Shown here: positions 26,735 to 35,324 of the stretch, in pieces
How positions within the stretch are numbered: the first letter of the stretch is position 1
How the letters are laid out: every line of letters begins with the position of its first letter
DNA from: Pseudonocardia sp. ICBG1293
GTDB taxonomy: Bacteria; Actinomycetota; Actinomycetes; Mycobacteriales; Pseudonocardiaceae
Assembly (NCBI RefSeq): GCF_020131355.1
Contig: NZ_JAHLEL010000038.1
Span: 248,001 to 312,000, forward strand
Length of the DNA: 64,000 nucleotides
Direction: 5' to 3'
Notes under the pieces: model-generated
What the model saw: the letters and a program-made list of their open reading frames with translations, nothing else
What the model was told of the DNA's origin: nothing
Database searches by the model: none
Program-made: the position numbers and the translations under genes

Positions 26735-27688
26735 TCAGCCGGTGGCGATCACCAGGCGTCCGGGCCCGTCGGCGGACCAGGCCCGCTCGACGTCGGCCAG
26801 GTCCGCCACCCGCAGCGGTACGTCCAGGTCCTCGGACACGACCGCGTCGAGCAGCCGGGGCAGCTCGGCGAACAGCAGCGCGGGGTCGATGCTGCCGCCG
26901 CCGCTGCCGGTGACCTCGATCCGGCGGGCGCGCAGGATCGCGGCGTCCAGCTCCACGGTCCGTCCGGCGAGCGAGCCGATCTGCACGTAACGCACCGCGC
27001 GCCCGCCGTGCTGCAGGCTGTCCGCGCGCAGCGCGTCGAACGCGGCCCCGGCGACCGGGCCCCACAGGTAGTCGAGGACGAGGTCGGGACCGCCGTCGAG
27101 GGCGGCCAGGAGCGCGGCGGTGGTCGTCGTGGGGTCGTCGGAGATCCGGACGCCGACGACGCGGTCGTCGGCGCAGACCCGCTCCAGCGCGGCCGGGTCG
27201 CGCCCGGCCGCGATCACCCGGCCCGCGCCGTGGTGCAGTGCGATCCGCACGGCCAGCGAGCCCGAGGCGCCGGTCGCGCCCAGGACCAGCACGGTGCCGC
27301 CCGCCGGGACACCGCGGTCGGCCAGGGGCATCCACGACGACATTGCCGGGTTCACCACGGCCGCGGCGAGCTCGGTGGACAGCGCGTCCGGGACCGGCAC
27401 GGTCCAGCCTGCCGGGACCAGGGTGCGTTCGGCGATCGTGCCGTAGGGGGCCGGGCAGCCACCGGTGTAGACGCGGCGGCCGTCGAGCTCGGCGATCCCG
27501 TCGACGCCTGCGACGAACGGCAGCCGGTCCCCGGCGGAGTAGTGGGAGCCCGCGGCGACCGAGCGCACCAGCTGGTGCACGCCGGCGGCGAGCATGCGCA
27601 CCACGACCGTTCCGGCGCCCGGCCCGGGCACCGGGAAGTCGGCGCAGGCGGGCGCGGTGGCGAACGACGTGACGACAGCGGCCTTCAT
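26735..27688 (-). CDS. MDR-family zinc-free oxidoreductase
   Basis: A 317-residue medium-chain dehydrogenase/reductase of the quinone-oxidoreductase kind. It has a GroES-like N-terminus (MKAAVVTSF, PGAGTVVVRMLAAGVHQLV, PFVAGVDGIAEL) and a Rossmann domain with VLVLGATGASGSLAVRIALHHGAGRVIAAGR. The zinc ligands of true alcohol dehydrogenases are missing. ATG 27688 has a clear GGAGGTGTG site. It diverges from a TetR gene across two palindromes and is probably repressed by it. A role in detoxifying quinones or enals is likely but not shown. Confidence 0.88.
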   Translation of the reverse strand: MKAAVVTSFATAPACADFPVPGPGAGTVVVRMLAAGVHQLVRSVAAGSHYSAGDRLPFVAGVDGIAELDGRRVYTGGCPAPYGTIAERTLVPAGWTVPVPDALSTELAAAVVNPAMSSWMPLADRGVPAGGTVLVLGATGASGSLAVRIALHHGAGRVIAAGRDPAALERVCADDRVVGVRISDDPTTTTAALLAALDGGPDLVLDYLWGPVAGAAFDALRADSLQHGGRAVRYVQIGSLAGRTVELDAAILRARRIEVTGSGGGSIDPALLFAELPRLLDAVVSEDLDVPLRVADLADVERAWSADGPGRLVIATG

Positions 27689-27700
27689 GGCACACCTCCA

Positions 27701-27752
27701 TTGAACAGTGTTCAAAAACAGTGTCGCCTACACTGCTCTGAACATTGTTCAA
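27701..27752. promoter_or_regulatory. Two TetR operators between oxidoreductase and TetR
   Basis: TTGAACAGTGTTCAA (27701-27715) is a perfect palindrome around G27708, and CTGAACATTGTTCAA (27738-27752) is the same motif with one mismatch. Centres are 37 bp apart. One lies near each gene of the divergent pair, so the adjacent TetR likely controls both. Between them are AT-richer bases with a possible -10 (TACACT). Confidence 0.8.
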
Positions 27753-27768
27753 CGTCAAGGGGGCACGG

Positions 27769-28398
27769 GTGGCGCTGCACCGCGAGGCCATCGTCGACGC
27801 CGCGTTCGAGCTGCTGGCCGACGGCGGACTCGACGCGATCACCGCCCGTGCGCTGGCGGCCCGGCTCGGGGTGCGCGCGGGAGCGCTCTACTACCACCTC
27901 CCGGACATGGCGGCGCTGCGCGACGAGATGGCGACGCGCGTCGTGCGGCGGGTCCTGCAGCGCGTCGGTGAGGCGGCCGGGTCGGACTGGGCGACGCTGC
28001 TGCGGGCCGCGGCGGCCGGTACCCGGGACACGCTGCTGGGATACCGGGACGGGGCGATGCTCGTCGCCGGCACCCACCTGCTCGACGACGAGGCCCTGCG
28101 CTCCCTGGAGGTCCCGCTGGCCGCCCTCGTCGCCGAGGGGTTCGCCCCGCTCGACGCCCAGCGCGCGCTGGCGACGGTGAACGCCTACGTCGTCGGGTTC
28201 GTGATCGAGGAGCAGGAGCGACGCGACCCGGTACGCGGCGCCGCGTACACCACCGAGCGCCGCCGGGCCCGGCTCGACCCGGACGCGCAGCCGCTCAGCC
28301 ACGCCCTGAGCGACGAGGTCGCCGCGCTGCCGGAGGAGGCGTTCACCTGGGGGGTGGAGGCGATCGTCGCCGGGATCGGGGCGCGTCGCGGCGGGTGA
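27769..28398 (+). CDS. TetR regulator with TetR_C domain
   Basis: A 209-residue regulator. Helix-turn-helix: REAIVDAAFELLADGGLDAITARALAARLGVRAGALYYHLPDMAALRDEM (residues about 4-53). The remainder matches the tetracycline-repressor C-terminal class (DTLLGYRDGAMLVAGTHLLDD; VNAYVVGFVIEEQE). GTG 27769 has AAGGGGG upstream; the earlier frame opening at 27745 overlaps an operator. It very probably represses itself and the divergent MDR oxidoreductase. Ligand unknown. Confidence 0.9.
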   Translation: MALHREAIVDAAFELLADGGLDAITARALAARLGVRAGALYYHLPDMAALRDEMATRVVRRVLQRVGEAAGSDWATLLRAAAAGTRDTLLGYRDGAMLVAGTHLLDDEALRSLEVPLAALVAEGFAPLDAQRALATVNAYVVGFVIEEQERRDPVRGAAYTTERRRARLDPDAQPLSHALSDEVAALPEEAFTWGVEAIVAGIGARRGG

Positions 28399-28405
28399 GG
28401 AGCGG

Positions 28406-28687
28406 TCAGCGTCCGCGGTGCTCGCGGGGCAGCCGGCCGTCGACCATCAGGATCCCCTCGGCGCGCAGCCGGGCCGCCTGCTCGACGGCGATGTGCGGGG
28501 CCGAGCGCCCGTCCGCACGCAGCACCCGGTGCCACGGCAGGTCGTGACCGTCCTCGGCGAGGATCCGGCCGACCAGCCGCGCCGAGCGGATGCCGGCGAG
28601 GTCGGCCACCTCGCCGTAGCTGAGGGTCTGTCCGGCCGGGATCGACCGGACGACCTCGCGCACCCGTTCCAGGATCTCCTCGTCCAC
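28406..28687 (-). CDS. Alkyltransferase-like protein (ATL)
   Basis: A 93-residue protein with the DNA-binding domain of O6-alkylguanine alkyltransferases (VVRSIPAGQTLSYGEVADLAG, ARLVGRILAEDG). The catalytic PCHR motif reads PWHR, so it cannot accept alkyl groups; ATLs of this kind flag O6-alkylguanine for nucleotide excision repair. GTG 28687. It diverges from adnA over 44 bp, in the place of mycobacterial Rv3204. Possibly it works with UvrD-type helicases encoded nearby; that link is inferred. Confidence 0.92.
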   Translation of the reverse strand: MDEEILERVREVVRSIPAGQTLSYGEVADLAGIRSARLVGRILAEDGHDLPWHRVLRADGRSAPHIAVEQAARLRAEGILMVDGRLPREHRGR

Positions 28688-28731
28688 GCCTGCAGTCTGA
28701 CGCTGTCGGTGCCCCGTGGTCTCATCGCCCC

Positions 28732-31700
28732 ATGAGCCGAACAGCCCCCGAGCAGGCGTCGCCGCGCCTGGTGCGCGCGGCCCCCCGGCCCGCGCCCGCG
28801 AGGGAGTGGACCGGTGCCGCCGCGCGGGTGCTCGCGCACGAGCGGGGTGCGCTGCGCGTGCTGGGCGGCCCGGGCACCGGCAAGACGAGCCTGCTGCTCG
28901 ACGCGGTGGTCCGCCGGATCCGGGCCGGGGAGCCGCCCGGATCGGTGCTGCTGCTGGTGGGCAGCCGCCGGGCCGCGGAGGAGCTGCGCGGTCGGCTCAC
29001 GTCGCTGCTGACCGAGGGCGGCGGTGACCTCGCGGGGGACTTCGGGGTCCGCACCACCCGCGAGATGCTGGTCCGCACGGTGCACTCCTACGCCTTCGGC
29101 GTGCTGCGGCTGCACGCCGCGCGCCACGAGGACCCGCCGCCGCGGCTGCTGGCGTCGGCCGAGCAGGACGTGGTGGTCCGCGAGCTGCTCGCGGGCGAGA
29201 TCGACGGCTGGCACGGCACCGTGGCCGGCTCGGGCTGGCCGGAGCGGCTGGACCCGGCACTCGGGCTGCCCGGGTTCGCGGCGGAGCTGCGCGAGCTGCT
29301 GCTGCGGGCGGCCGAGCGCGGACTGGGTCCCCGGGAGCTGGCGGAGCTGGGGCGCGAGCACGGGCGCGAGGAGTGGGTCGCCGCGGCCCGGTTCTTCCGT
29401 ACCTACGAGGAGGTCACGCTGCTGCGCGGGGCGGCAGGACGGGGCGCGCCGCAGGCCACGGCGCCGGCCCTGGACTCGGCCGAGCTCGTCGCCGCCGCGC
29501 TGGACACGCTGGCCGCGGACCCGGACCTGCGCGAGCAGGAGCGGCGCCGGGTGCACCACCTCCTGGTCGACGACGCGCAGGACCTCGACCCGCAACAGAT
29601 GGAGCTGGTCGCGGCGCTGGCCGAGCACGCCGGGTCCACGCTGCTCGCGGGCGACCCCGACCAGGCGGTCCTCACCTTCCGCGGTGCGGACCCGCAGGGC
29701 CTGACCGTGCTGGACGCGCCCACCGAGGTCCTCACCGTCGACCACCGCCAGCAGTCCGGGGTGCGGGCGGCGGGGCTGCGGGTGGCGGAGAAGCTGCCCG
29801 GCGCCGGGGTGACGCGGACCCGGCGCGGTCCCGAGCAGGACGACGGGTCCACGGCGGCCGTCGCCTCCCCCACGGACGCCCGGGACGCGACGGCCGTCGC
29901 CTCCCCCGGGGACGCCCGGGACGCGGCGGGGGTCGGTGAGCCCGTGCAGGTCCGGGTGTTCGGGTCGCCGTCGGCGGAGGCGGGCTGGATCGCCGACCGG
30001 CTGCGCCGCGCGCACCTCGTCGACGGCGTCCCGTGGTCGGACATGGCGGTGCTGTCCCGGTCCGCCCGGCGCACCCTGCCCGCGCTGCGCCGCGCCCTCG
30101 CCGCGGCCGGGGTCCCCCTGGCGGCGCCACCGGACGAGGTGCCGCTGCCGCGTCAGCCCGCCGTCGTGCCGTTGCTGCTGGTGCTGCGCGCGGCGTGGCG
30201 GCCGTCCGCGGTGGACGCCGACCTGGCGACCGCGCTGCTCACCTCCCCACTCGGTGGCGGCGACCCGATGCGGATGCGACGGCTGCGCCGCGGCCTGCTG
30301 CGGATGCACGCCGCCGCGGGGAACGACGTCCGCGTGTTCGCCGACGACGAGCGGGTCGAGACCGGTGGGATCGACCCGGCGGCGGCGAGCAGCGACCCGC
30401 TGCTGGTCGAGATGCTGCGCGACGCGGTGGCGGGCCGGCCGGACCCGCTGCCGATGCTCTCGCCCGCCGAGGCCGCCCCGATGCGCGACGTGGGGCGCCT
30501 GCTCGACACCGCCGCGCGCTCGATCGGTGCGGGTGAGCAGGTCGAGGAGACGTTGTGGAAGGTGTGGCGGCGCACCGGCCTGGCGAAGCGCTGGAGCGAG
30601 GCGAGCGCCCGCGGTGGTCCCGGTGGTGCGGCCGCCGACCGGGACCTCGACGCGGTCCTGGCCCTGTTCGATGCCGCCGCCCGCTACACCGACCGGCTGC
30701 CCGGCGCCGATGTCGGCGGTTTCCTCGAGTACCTCGTCGACCAGCAGCTGCCGGGGGAGACACTGGCCCCGCAGGCGCCCCGGGGTGGGGCGGTCGAGCT
30801 GCTCACCGCGCACGGCGCCCGTGGCCGGGAGTGGGCGGTCGTCGCGGTGCCCGGGGTGCAGGAGGGGCTGTGGCCCGACGTGCGCCTGCGCGGCAGCCTG
30901 CTCGGGCACGAACGGCTGGTCGACCTCGTCGGCGGGGTCGCCGCCCCGGACGACGCGGTGTCCCGCACGGCGCCGCTGCTCGCCGAGGAGCGCAGGCTGT
31001 TCTACGTCGCCTGCACGCGTGCCCGGACGACCCTGCTGGTCAGCGCCGTGCAGGGGGAGGACGAGCAGCCCTCCCGGTTCCTCGACGAGCTCGACCCGCG
31101 CCCCGCCGACGCCGCCGAGGCCCGCCCGGTGCACCGGCCGGAACGGTCCCTGGTGATGGCCGAGCTCGTCGGGGAGCTGCGCCGGGCGGTCACCGAACCC
31201 GACCGCGGCGACCCGGGGCGCGCCGCGCGTCGCCGCCGGGCTGCGGCCCAGCTGGCGCGGCTCGCGGCCGACGACGTCCCCGGCGCCCACCCCGACAGCT
31301 GGTACGGCACGGCCGAGCTGTCCGACGCGGCCCCGCTGCGCGCGGACGGCGAGCTGGTGCCGATCTCCCCGTCCGACGTCGAGACGATCGCGGGCTGTCC
31401 GCTGCGCTGGGTGCTGTCCCGGCACGGCGGCGACGAGACCGGTGCGCTCTCCGCGGTCACCGGGTCGCTGGTGCACGCGCTGGTCCAGGCCCGCGCCGCC
31501 GGCGCCGACCCGGTGGAGCTGGAGGAGGCGCTGCGCTCGGCGTGGCGGCGGCTCGACACCGGGGCGCCCTGGTTCGGGCGTCGCGAGCTGGTGCGGGTGC
31601 GCGAGATGCTCGCCGCCTTCGACGACTGGGTCCGGCGCAGCCGTGCCGAGGGGCTGGAGCTGGTGGCCGTCGAACAGCCGGTCCAGCTGGACCTGGACGG

Positions 31701-32280
31701 GGAGGACGACAGCGAGGGCGACGATCCCGGCCCGCCCACCGGTGGTGCCGGCGCGAGCGACGGCGACCCGGCGGGGGCGGCCCTCCTGCCGGTCGACACC
31801 GACGGCGACGGGGCGGGTGGCCGTGGCGGCGGGGCCGCGCGTGCGGCCCGGCGGGTCCGGCTGCGGGGACGCGTCGACCGGCTCGAACGTGACGACCGGG
31901 GCCGTCCGGTCGTGGTCGACGTCAAGACCGGGAAGACGGCCACCTCGGCCAGGGCCACGGCCGAGCACCACCAGCTGGCCGTGTACCAGCTCGCAGCCTC
32001 GCTCGGTGCGTTCGACCAGCTCGTCGGGGGCGGGGTGGAGCCCGGCGGAGCGCGGTTGCTGTTCCTGGCCGACCGCAAGGCCGGCGGCGAGGCGAAGGAG
32101 CCGAAGCAGGAGGCGCTGCGCCCGGAGGAGATGGGGCACTGGCGCGACGTGCTGATGACCTGCGCCGAGGACTCGGCGGGGGCGGTGTTCGTCGCCCGGG
32201 CCGGGCCGGACTGCGAACGGTGCCCGGTCCGCACCAGCTGCCCGGCGGTCGAGACGGGCCGGACGGTGGTGGACGGGTGA
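28732..32280 (+). CDS. adnA: AdnA subunit of AdnAB helicase-nuclease
   Basis: An 1182-residue superfamily 1 motor-nuclease. Motor: Walker A LGGPGTGKTSLLL (about 44-56), Walker B LLVDDAQDLDPQQ (about 281), LLAGDPDQAVLTFRGAD (motif III), HGARGREWAVVAVPG (motif V) and [14 protein letters not shown] (motif VI). C-terminal RecB-type nuclease: ISPSDVETIAGCPLRW, VVDVKTGKTATS, EHHQLAVYQLA, with four Cys (GCP plus CERCPVRTSC) for an iron-sulfur cluster. AdnAB resects double-strand breaks in actinobacteria in place of RecBCD. Residues about 370-405 hold an extra SPxDARDA repeat. The adnB gene lies 4.8 kb further on rather than adjacent. Confidence 0.92.
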   Translation: MSRTAPEQASPRLVRAAPRPAPAREWTGAAARVLAHERGALRVLGGPGTGKTSLLLDAVVRRIRAGEPPGSVLLLVGSRRAAEELRGRLTSLLTEGGGDLAGDFGVRTTREMLVRTVHSYAFGVLRLHAARHEDPPPRLLASAEQDVVVRELLAGEIDGWHGTVAGSGWPERLDPALGLPGFAAELRELLLRAAERGLGPRELAELGREHGREEWVAAARFFRTYEEVTLLRGAAGRGAPQATAPALDSAELVAAALDTLAADPDLREQERRRVHHLLVDDAQDLDPQQMELVAALAEHAGSTLLAGDPDQAVLTFRGADPQGLTVLDAPTEVLTVDHRQQSGVRAAGLRVAEKLPGAGVTRTRRGPEQDDGSTAAVASPTDARDATAVASPGDARDAAGVGEPVQVRVFGSPSAEAGWIADRLRRAHLVDGVPWSDMAVLSRSARRTLPALRRALAAAGVPLAAPPDEVPLPRQPAVVPLLLVLRAAWRPSAVDADLATALLTSPLGGGDPMRMRRLRRGLLRMHAAAGNDVRVFADDERVETGGIDPAAASSDPLLVEMLRDAVAGRPDPLPMLSPAEAAPMRDVGRLLDTAARSIGAGEQVEETLWKVWRRTGLAKRWSEASARGGPGGAAADRDLDAVLALFDAAARYTDRLPGADVGGFLEYLVDQQLPGETLAPQAPRGGAVELLTAHGARGREWAVVAVPGVQEGLWPDVRLRGSLLGHERLVDLVGGVAAPDDAVSRTAPLLAEERRLFYVACTRARTTLLVSAVQGEDEQPSRFLDELDPRPADAAEARPVHRPERSLVMAELVGELRRAVTEPDRGDPGRAARRRRAAAQLARLAADDVPGAHPDSWYGTAELSDAAPLRADGELVPISPSDVETIAGCPLRWVLSRHGGDETGALSAVTGSLVHALVQARAAGADPVELEEALRSAWRRLDTGAPWFGRRELVRVREMLAAFDDWVRRSRAEGLELVAVEQPVQLDLDGEDDSEGDDPGPPTGGAGASDGDPAGAALLPVDTDGDGAGGRGGGAARAARRVRLRGRVDRLERDDRGRPVVVDVKTGKTATSARATAEHHQLAVYQLAASLGAFDQLVGGGVEPGGARLLFLADRKAGGEAKEPKQEALRPEEMGHWRDVLMTCAEDSAGAVFVARAGPDCERCPVRTSCPAVETGRTVVDG

Positions 32281-32287
32281 GGTGGTG

Positions 32288-32313
32288 CCGGCCGGGTCCC
32301 CGCGCCCGGCCGG
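32288..32313. terminator. Hairpin between convergent adnA and PAP2 genes
   Basis: CCGGCCGGG and CCCGGCCGG form a perfect 9-bp stem with an 8-nt loop just after the adnA stop. It can serve both converging transcripts. No T-tract. Confidence 0.5.
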
Positions 32314-32344
32314 GCCGCGACGGCCGGCCGTCGTGCAGGCGCGG

Positions 32345-33019
32345 TCAGGCCGCGGGTGCGGGCCGGGCCCGGCGGTCGGCGATCCGGTCGATGACCGTCG
32401 CCGCGCCCAGACCGAGGGCGAGCGCGGAGCACAGCCCCCCGACGGTGTCGGTCGGGTAGTGCGCCCCGATCCGCACCATCCCCGCGCCGACGGCTCCGCC
32501 GGCCACGAGCGTCGTCGCGGCCAGGACGGCGACGGCCGGGCCGGTGCGGACCACCGGCAGCAGCCCCACCAGCAGCAGGGCGACCAGGAGCCCGATCGAC
32601 ACCGCCCCGCCGGTGTGGCCGGAGGGGAAGGCGTAGCCGGCCGCGGTGGGGGTCGCGATGGTGCGCCCGACCAGTGGCTTGAGCACCGTCGTCGTGACGC
32701 CGGTCAGACCGGGACCGACGACGGCCAGCGCGGCCAGGCGTGGCCGTCGCAGGACCAGGGCCGCCCCGGCGAGCAGCAGCGCGGACAGCACGACCACCGG
32801 CGGGGAGCCGAACGGCACCGCGTGGGTGAGCAGGGTGCCCGGACCGCGCCCCAGCGCATCCAGCACGGCGTCGGCGCCCCGGTCGAGTCGCCCGGCGGCC
32901 GCGTCACCGCGGTGGATCCCGGCCAGGACCACGACGACGGCGACGGCCGCCGCCACGATCAGTGGCGCCGGCCGTTGCAGCGGTCCCAGCAGGGACGGGT
33001 CGTCGGGGGTGGGGCGCAC
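32345..33019 (-). CDS. PAP2-family membrane phosphatase
   Basis: A 224-residue integral membrane protein with about six helices and the three acid-phosphatase motifs: KPLVGRT, YAFPSGHTGGAVS and RIGAHYPTDTVGG (catalytic His residues in PSGH and R..AH). Such enzymes dephosphorylate lipid phosphates or undecaprenyl pyrophosphate on the outer face of the membrane. Start GTG 33019. It follows the LLM oxidoreductase gene by 10 bases on the same strand. Substrate not determined. Confidence 0.88.
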   Translation of the reverse strand: MRPTPDDPSLLGPLQRPAPLIVAAAVAVVVVLAGIHRGDAAAGRLDRGADAVLDALGRGPGTLLTHAVPFGSPPVVVLSALLLAGAALVLRRPRLAALAVVGPGLTGVTTTVLKPLVGRTIATPTAAGYAFPSGHTGGAVSIGLLVALLLVGLLPVVRTGPAVAVLAATTLVAGGAVGAGMVRIGAHYPTDTVGGLCSALALGLGAATVIDRIADRRARPAPAA

Positions 33020-33029
33020 CCCGCCCAGG

Positions 33030-33878
33030 CTAGCCCGCGCTGGACAGGCCCAGCGCGCTCGCGAGCCGCCGCAGGTCGCCCTCCGGCTCGCGCATCCCGG
33101 GTGTGATGACCTGGGCGCAGACGTGGTCGGCGCCCGCGTCGAGGTGCTCGGTGAGGCGGGCCGCGACCTGCTCGGGGGTGCCGTGGGCGACGAGCGCGTC
33201 GATCAGGGCGTCGCTGCCGCCGTCGTCGAGATCGGACTCCGCCCAGCCGAGCCGCTTCAGGGTGTTCCGGTAGTTGACCAGGCTCAGGTAGGGCTTCTCG
33301 ACGGCCGGGCGACCGAGGGTGCGCGCAGCGGCCGGGTCGTCGTCGAGCACGACCTTGTGTTCCGGCGCGATCAGCGCCCCGGCGCCGTAGCGTTCGCGCG
33401 TGGAGCGGGTGTGCTCGGGCGTGGTCAGGTACGGGTGGGTCCCGGCGGACCGCTCGCGGGCCAGGTCGAGCATCTTCGGGCCCAGTGCGGCGACCGCGCG
33501 GCCGTCGGTGGGGACCTCGAGCTCGTCGAGCCGGTCGAGGTAGGCGACGAGTGCGGCGTACGGCCGGGTGTAGTCGCTGGTGGCCTCCGGGTGCCCGACG
33601 CCGATCCCCAGCAGGAAGCGTCCCGGGTGCCGCGCCTCGATGCGGTGGAACGACTCCGCGACCTCGTCGGCGGGGGTGGCCCAGATGTTCACGATGCCGG
33701 TCGCCACCGCCAGCGAGGTCGTCGCGTCGAGCAGCGACTCGGCCAGCGCGAGGTCGCCGGGCGGTGAGCCGCCGACCCACACCGCACCGAACCCGAGCTT
33801 CTCGATCTCCGCGGCGAGATCGGGGGACAGCCCCGTCTCGTGCCGCCAGACGCCGTACCGGCCGAGGGAAACACTCAT
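33030..33878 (-). CDS. LLM-class F420-dependent oxidoreductase
   Basis: A 282-residue luciferase-like TIM-barrel oxidoreductase of the TIGR03620 style (EIEKLGFGAVWVGGSPPGDL, ATGIVNIWATPADEVAESFHRIEARHPGRFLLGIGVGHPE, DAGADHVCAQVITPG). These use coenzyme F420 or FMN for hydride transfer on diverse substrates. ATG 33878 is preferred over GTG 33893, which falls in a palindrome. It diverges from serS. A 16-bp inverted repeat lies directly upstream and may regulate it. Confidence 0.85.
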   Translation of the reverse strand: MSVSLGRYGVWRHETGLSPDLAAEIEKLGFGAVWVGGSPPGDLALAESLLDATTSLAVATGIVNIWATPADEVAESFHRIEARHPGRFLLGIGVGHPEATSDYTRPYAALVAYLDRLDELEVPTDGRAVAALGPKMLDLARERSAGTHPYLTTPEHTRSTRERYGAGALIAPEHKVVLDDDPAAARTLGRPAVEKPYLSLVNYRNTLKRLGWAESDLDDGGSDALIDALVAHGTPEQVAARLTEHLDAGADHVCAQVITPGMREPEGDLRRLASALGLSSAG

Positions 33879-33894
33879 GGTGGTGACTACCACC
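33879..33894. promoter_or_regulatory. 16-bp inverted repeat before LLM gene
   Basis: GGTGGTGACTACCACC, a perfect 6-bp inverted repeat with a 4-bp centre, touches the LLM start codon. It suits a repressor site, but the regulator is unknown. The serS -10 (TACGAT, 33918-33923) is on the other side. Confidence 0.5.
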
Positions 33895-33958
33895 GCGCGG
33901 GTCCGATCATTCCCGGTCCTACGATGGCCCCTCCACTACGCGAGAGGCTGGAACAGCA

Positions 33959-35209
33959 GTGATCGACCTCAAGGCGGCCCGACAGGACCCGGACACCTTC
34001 CGCACGGCGCTGTCCCGTCGCGGCGCGTCCGCGGACTTCGACGCCCTGCTGGAGGTCGACGCCCGCTGGCGAGAGGCCACCGACCGCGTCGGCAGCCTGC
34101 GCGCCGCGGCCAAGCAGCGGCCCAAGGGCAGGCCCACCCCGGAGCAGGTGGAGCAGTTCAAGCAGGAGAAGGAGGAGCTGCGCGCGGCCGAGGACGCCCT
34201 CGCGGTGGCCGACACCGAACGGTCCGAGATCCTCGCCCGCATCCCGAACCTGCCCGACCCGACCGCCGCCGACGGCATGGCGGAGGAGGACGCGGTCACC
34301 GTCCGCACCTGGGGCACCCCGCCTGCCTTCGACTTCCCCCCGCGCGACCACCTTGACCTGGCGTCGTCGACGGGCCGGGTCGACATGGCCCGGGGTGCGC
34401 GGCTGTCCGGGTCGCGGTTCGCCTACCGCTTCGGCGACGTCGCGCGGCTGGAGATGGCGCTGTTCCGCTACGTCATGGACAAGCTCGCCGGCGAGGGCTT
34501 CGTCCCGGTGCTCGGCCCGGTCCTGGCGAACGAGCGGGCGATGTACGGCACCGGCTTCCTGCCGACCGAGGCGTCGAACCTCTACGAGCTGGAGAAGGAC
34601 GGCCTCTACCTCACCGGCACCTCCGAGGTCGCGCTCGCCGGGATCCACATGGACGAGATCGTCGACCTCGACGCGCTGCCCGCGCGCTACGTCGCGTTCT
34701 CGACGAACTTCCGGCGCGAGGCCGGTGCGGCGGGCAAGGACACCAAGGGCATGTTCCGGGTGCACCAGTTCGACAAGGTCGAGATGTTCGTCTATTGCCT
34801 GCCGGAGAACTCCCGGGACGTGCACGAGGAGCTGCTCGCCCACGAGGAGTCGATCGTGCAGGAGCTGGGGCTGCCCTACCGCGTGCAGAACATCGCCGTC
34901 GGCGACCTCGGCAACCCGGCCGCGAAGAAGTACGACATCGAGGCCTGGTTCCCGATGCAGGAGCGCTACCGGGAGATCACCTCGTGCTCCAACACCACCG
35001 ACTACCAGGCGCGCCGCCTCAACGTCCGGTTCCGCCGCGAGGCCGGGGCGCCCACCGAGAACGTGCACACGCTCAACGGGACCGGAGCCACCGCCCGCGC
35101 GATGCTCGCGATCATGGAGAACTTCCAGGACGCGCACGGGACGGTCACGGTGCCGGAGGTGCTGCGGTCCTACGGCGCACCCGCGACCGTCGGGGCCCCG
35201 CCGGCCTGA
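33959..35209 (+). CDS. serS: Seryl-tRNA synthetase
   Basis: A 416-residue class II aminoacyl-tRNA synthetase. The N-terminal coiled-coil tRNA arm covers about residues 30-100 (VEQFKQEKEELRAAEDAL). Catalytic motifs: motif 2 FSTNFRREAGAAGKDTKGMFRVHQFDKVEMF, the Ser-binding TGTSEVAL, and motif 3 LNGTGATARAMLAIMENFQ. The start is GTG 33959. It charges tRNA-Ser and is expected to be essential. It lies between adnA and adnB, which is unusual relative to mycobacteria. Confidence 0.97.
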   Translation: MIDLKAARQDPDTFRTALSRRGASADFDALLEVDARWREATDRVGSLRAAAKQRPKGRPTPEQVEQFKQEKEELRAAEDALAVADTERSEILARIPNLPDPTAADGMAEEDAVTVRTWGTPPAFDFPPRDHLDLASSTGRVDMARGARLSGSRFAYRFGDVARLEMALFRYVMDKLAGEGFVPVLGPVLANERAMYGTGFLPTEASNLYELEKDGLYLTGTSEVALAGIHMDEIVDLDALPARYVAFSTNFRREAGAAGKDTKGMFRVHQFDKVEMFVYCLPENSRDVHEELLAHEESIVQELGLPYRVQNIAVGDLGNPAAKKYDIEAWFPMQERYREITSCSNTTDYQARRLNVRFRREAGAPTENVHTLNGTGATARAMLAIMENFQDAHGTVTVPEVLRSYGAPATVGAPPA

Positions 35210-35324
35210 GCCGCGGGGGCCGGTGGACGGGGTGGTGACGTGCGCGACCCCGGGCCTGGGCAACCGGGCGCGCCCCCGGACGTCCACGCTTGCGTGGAGA
35301 AACCGGTGAGCGGCGAGTCGCGGC

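Noticed and set aside
28447..32139. A 1230-codon minus-strand open frame
   Set aside because: Antisense shadow of adnA and the ATL gene; a consequence of high GC.
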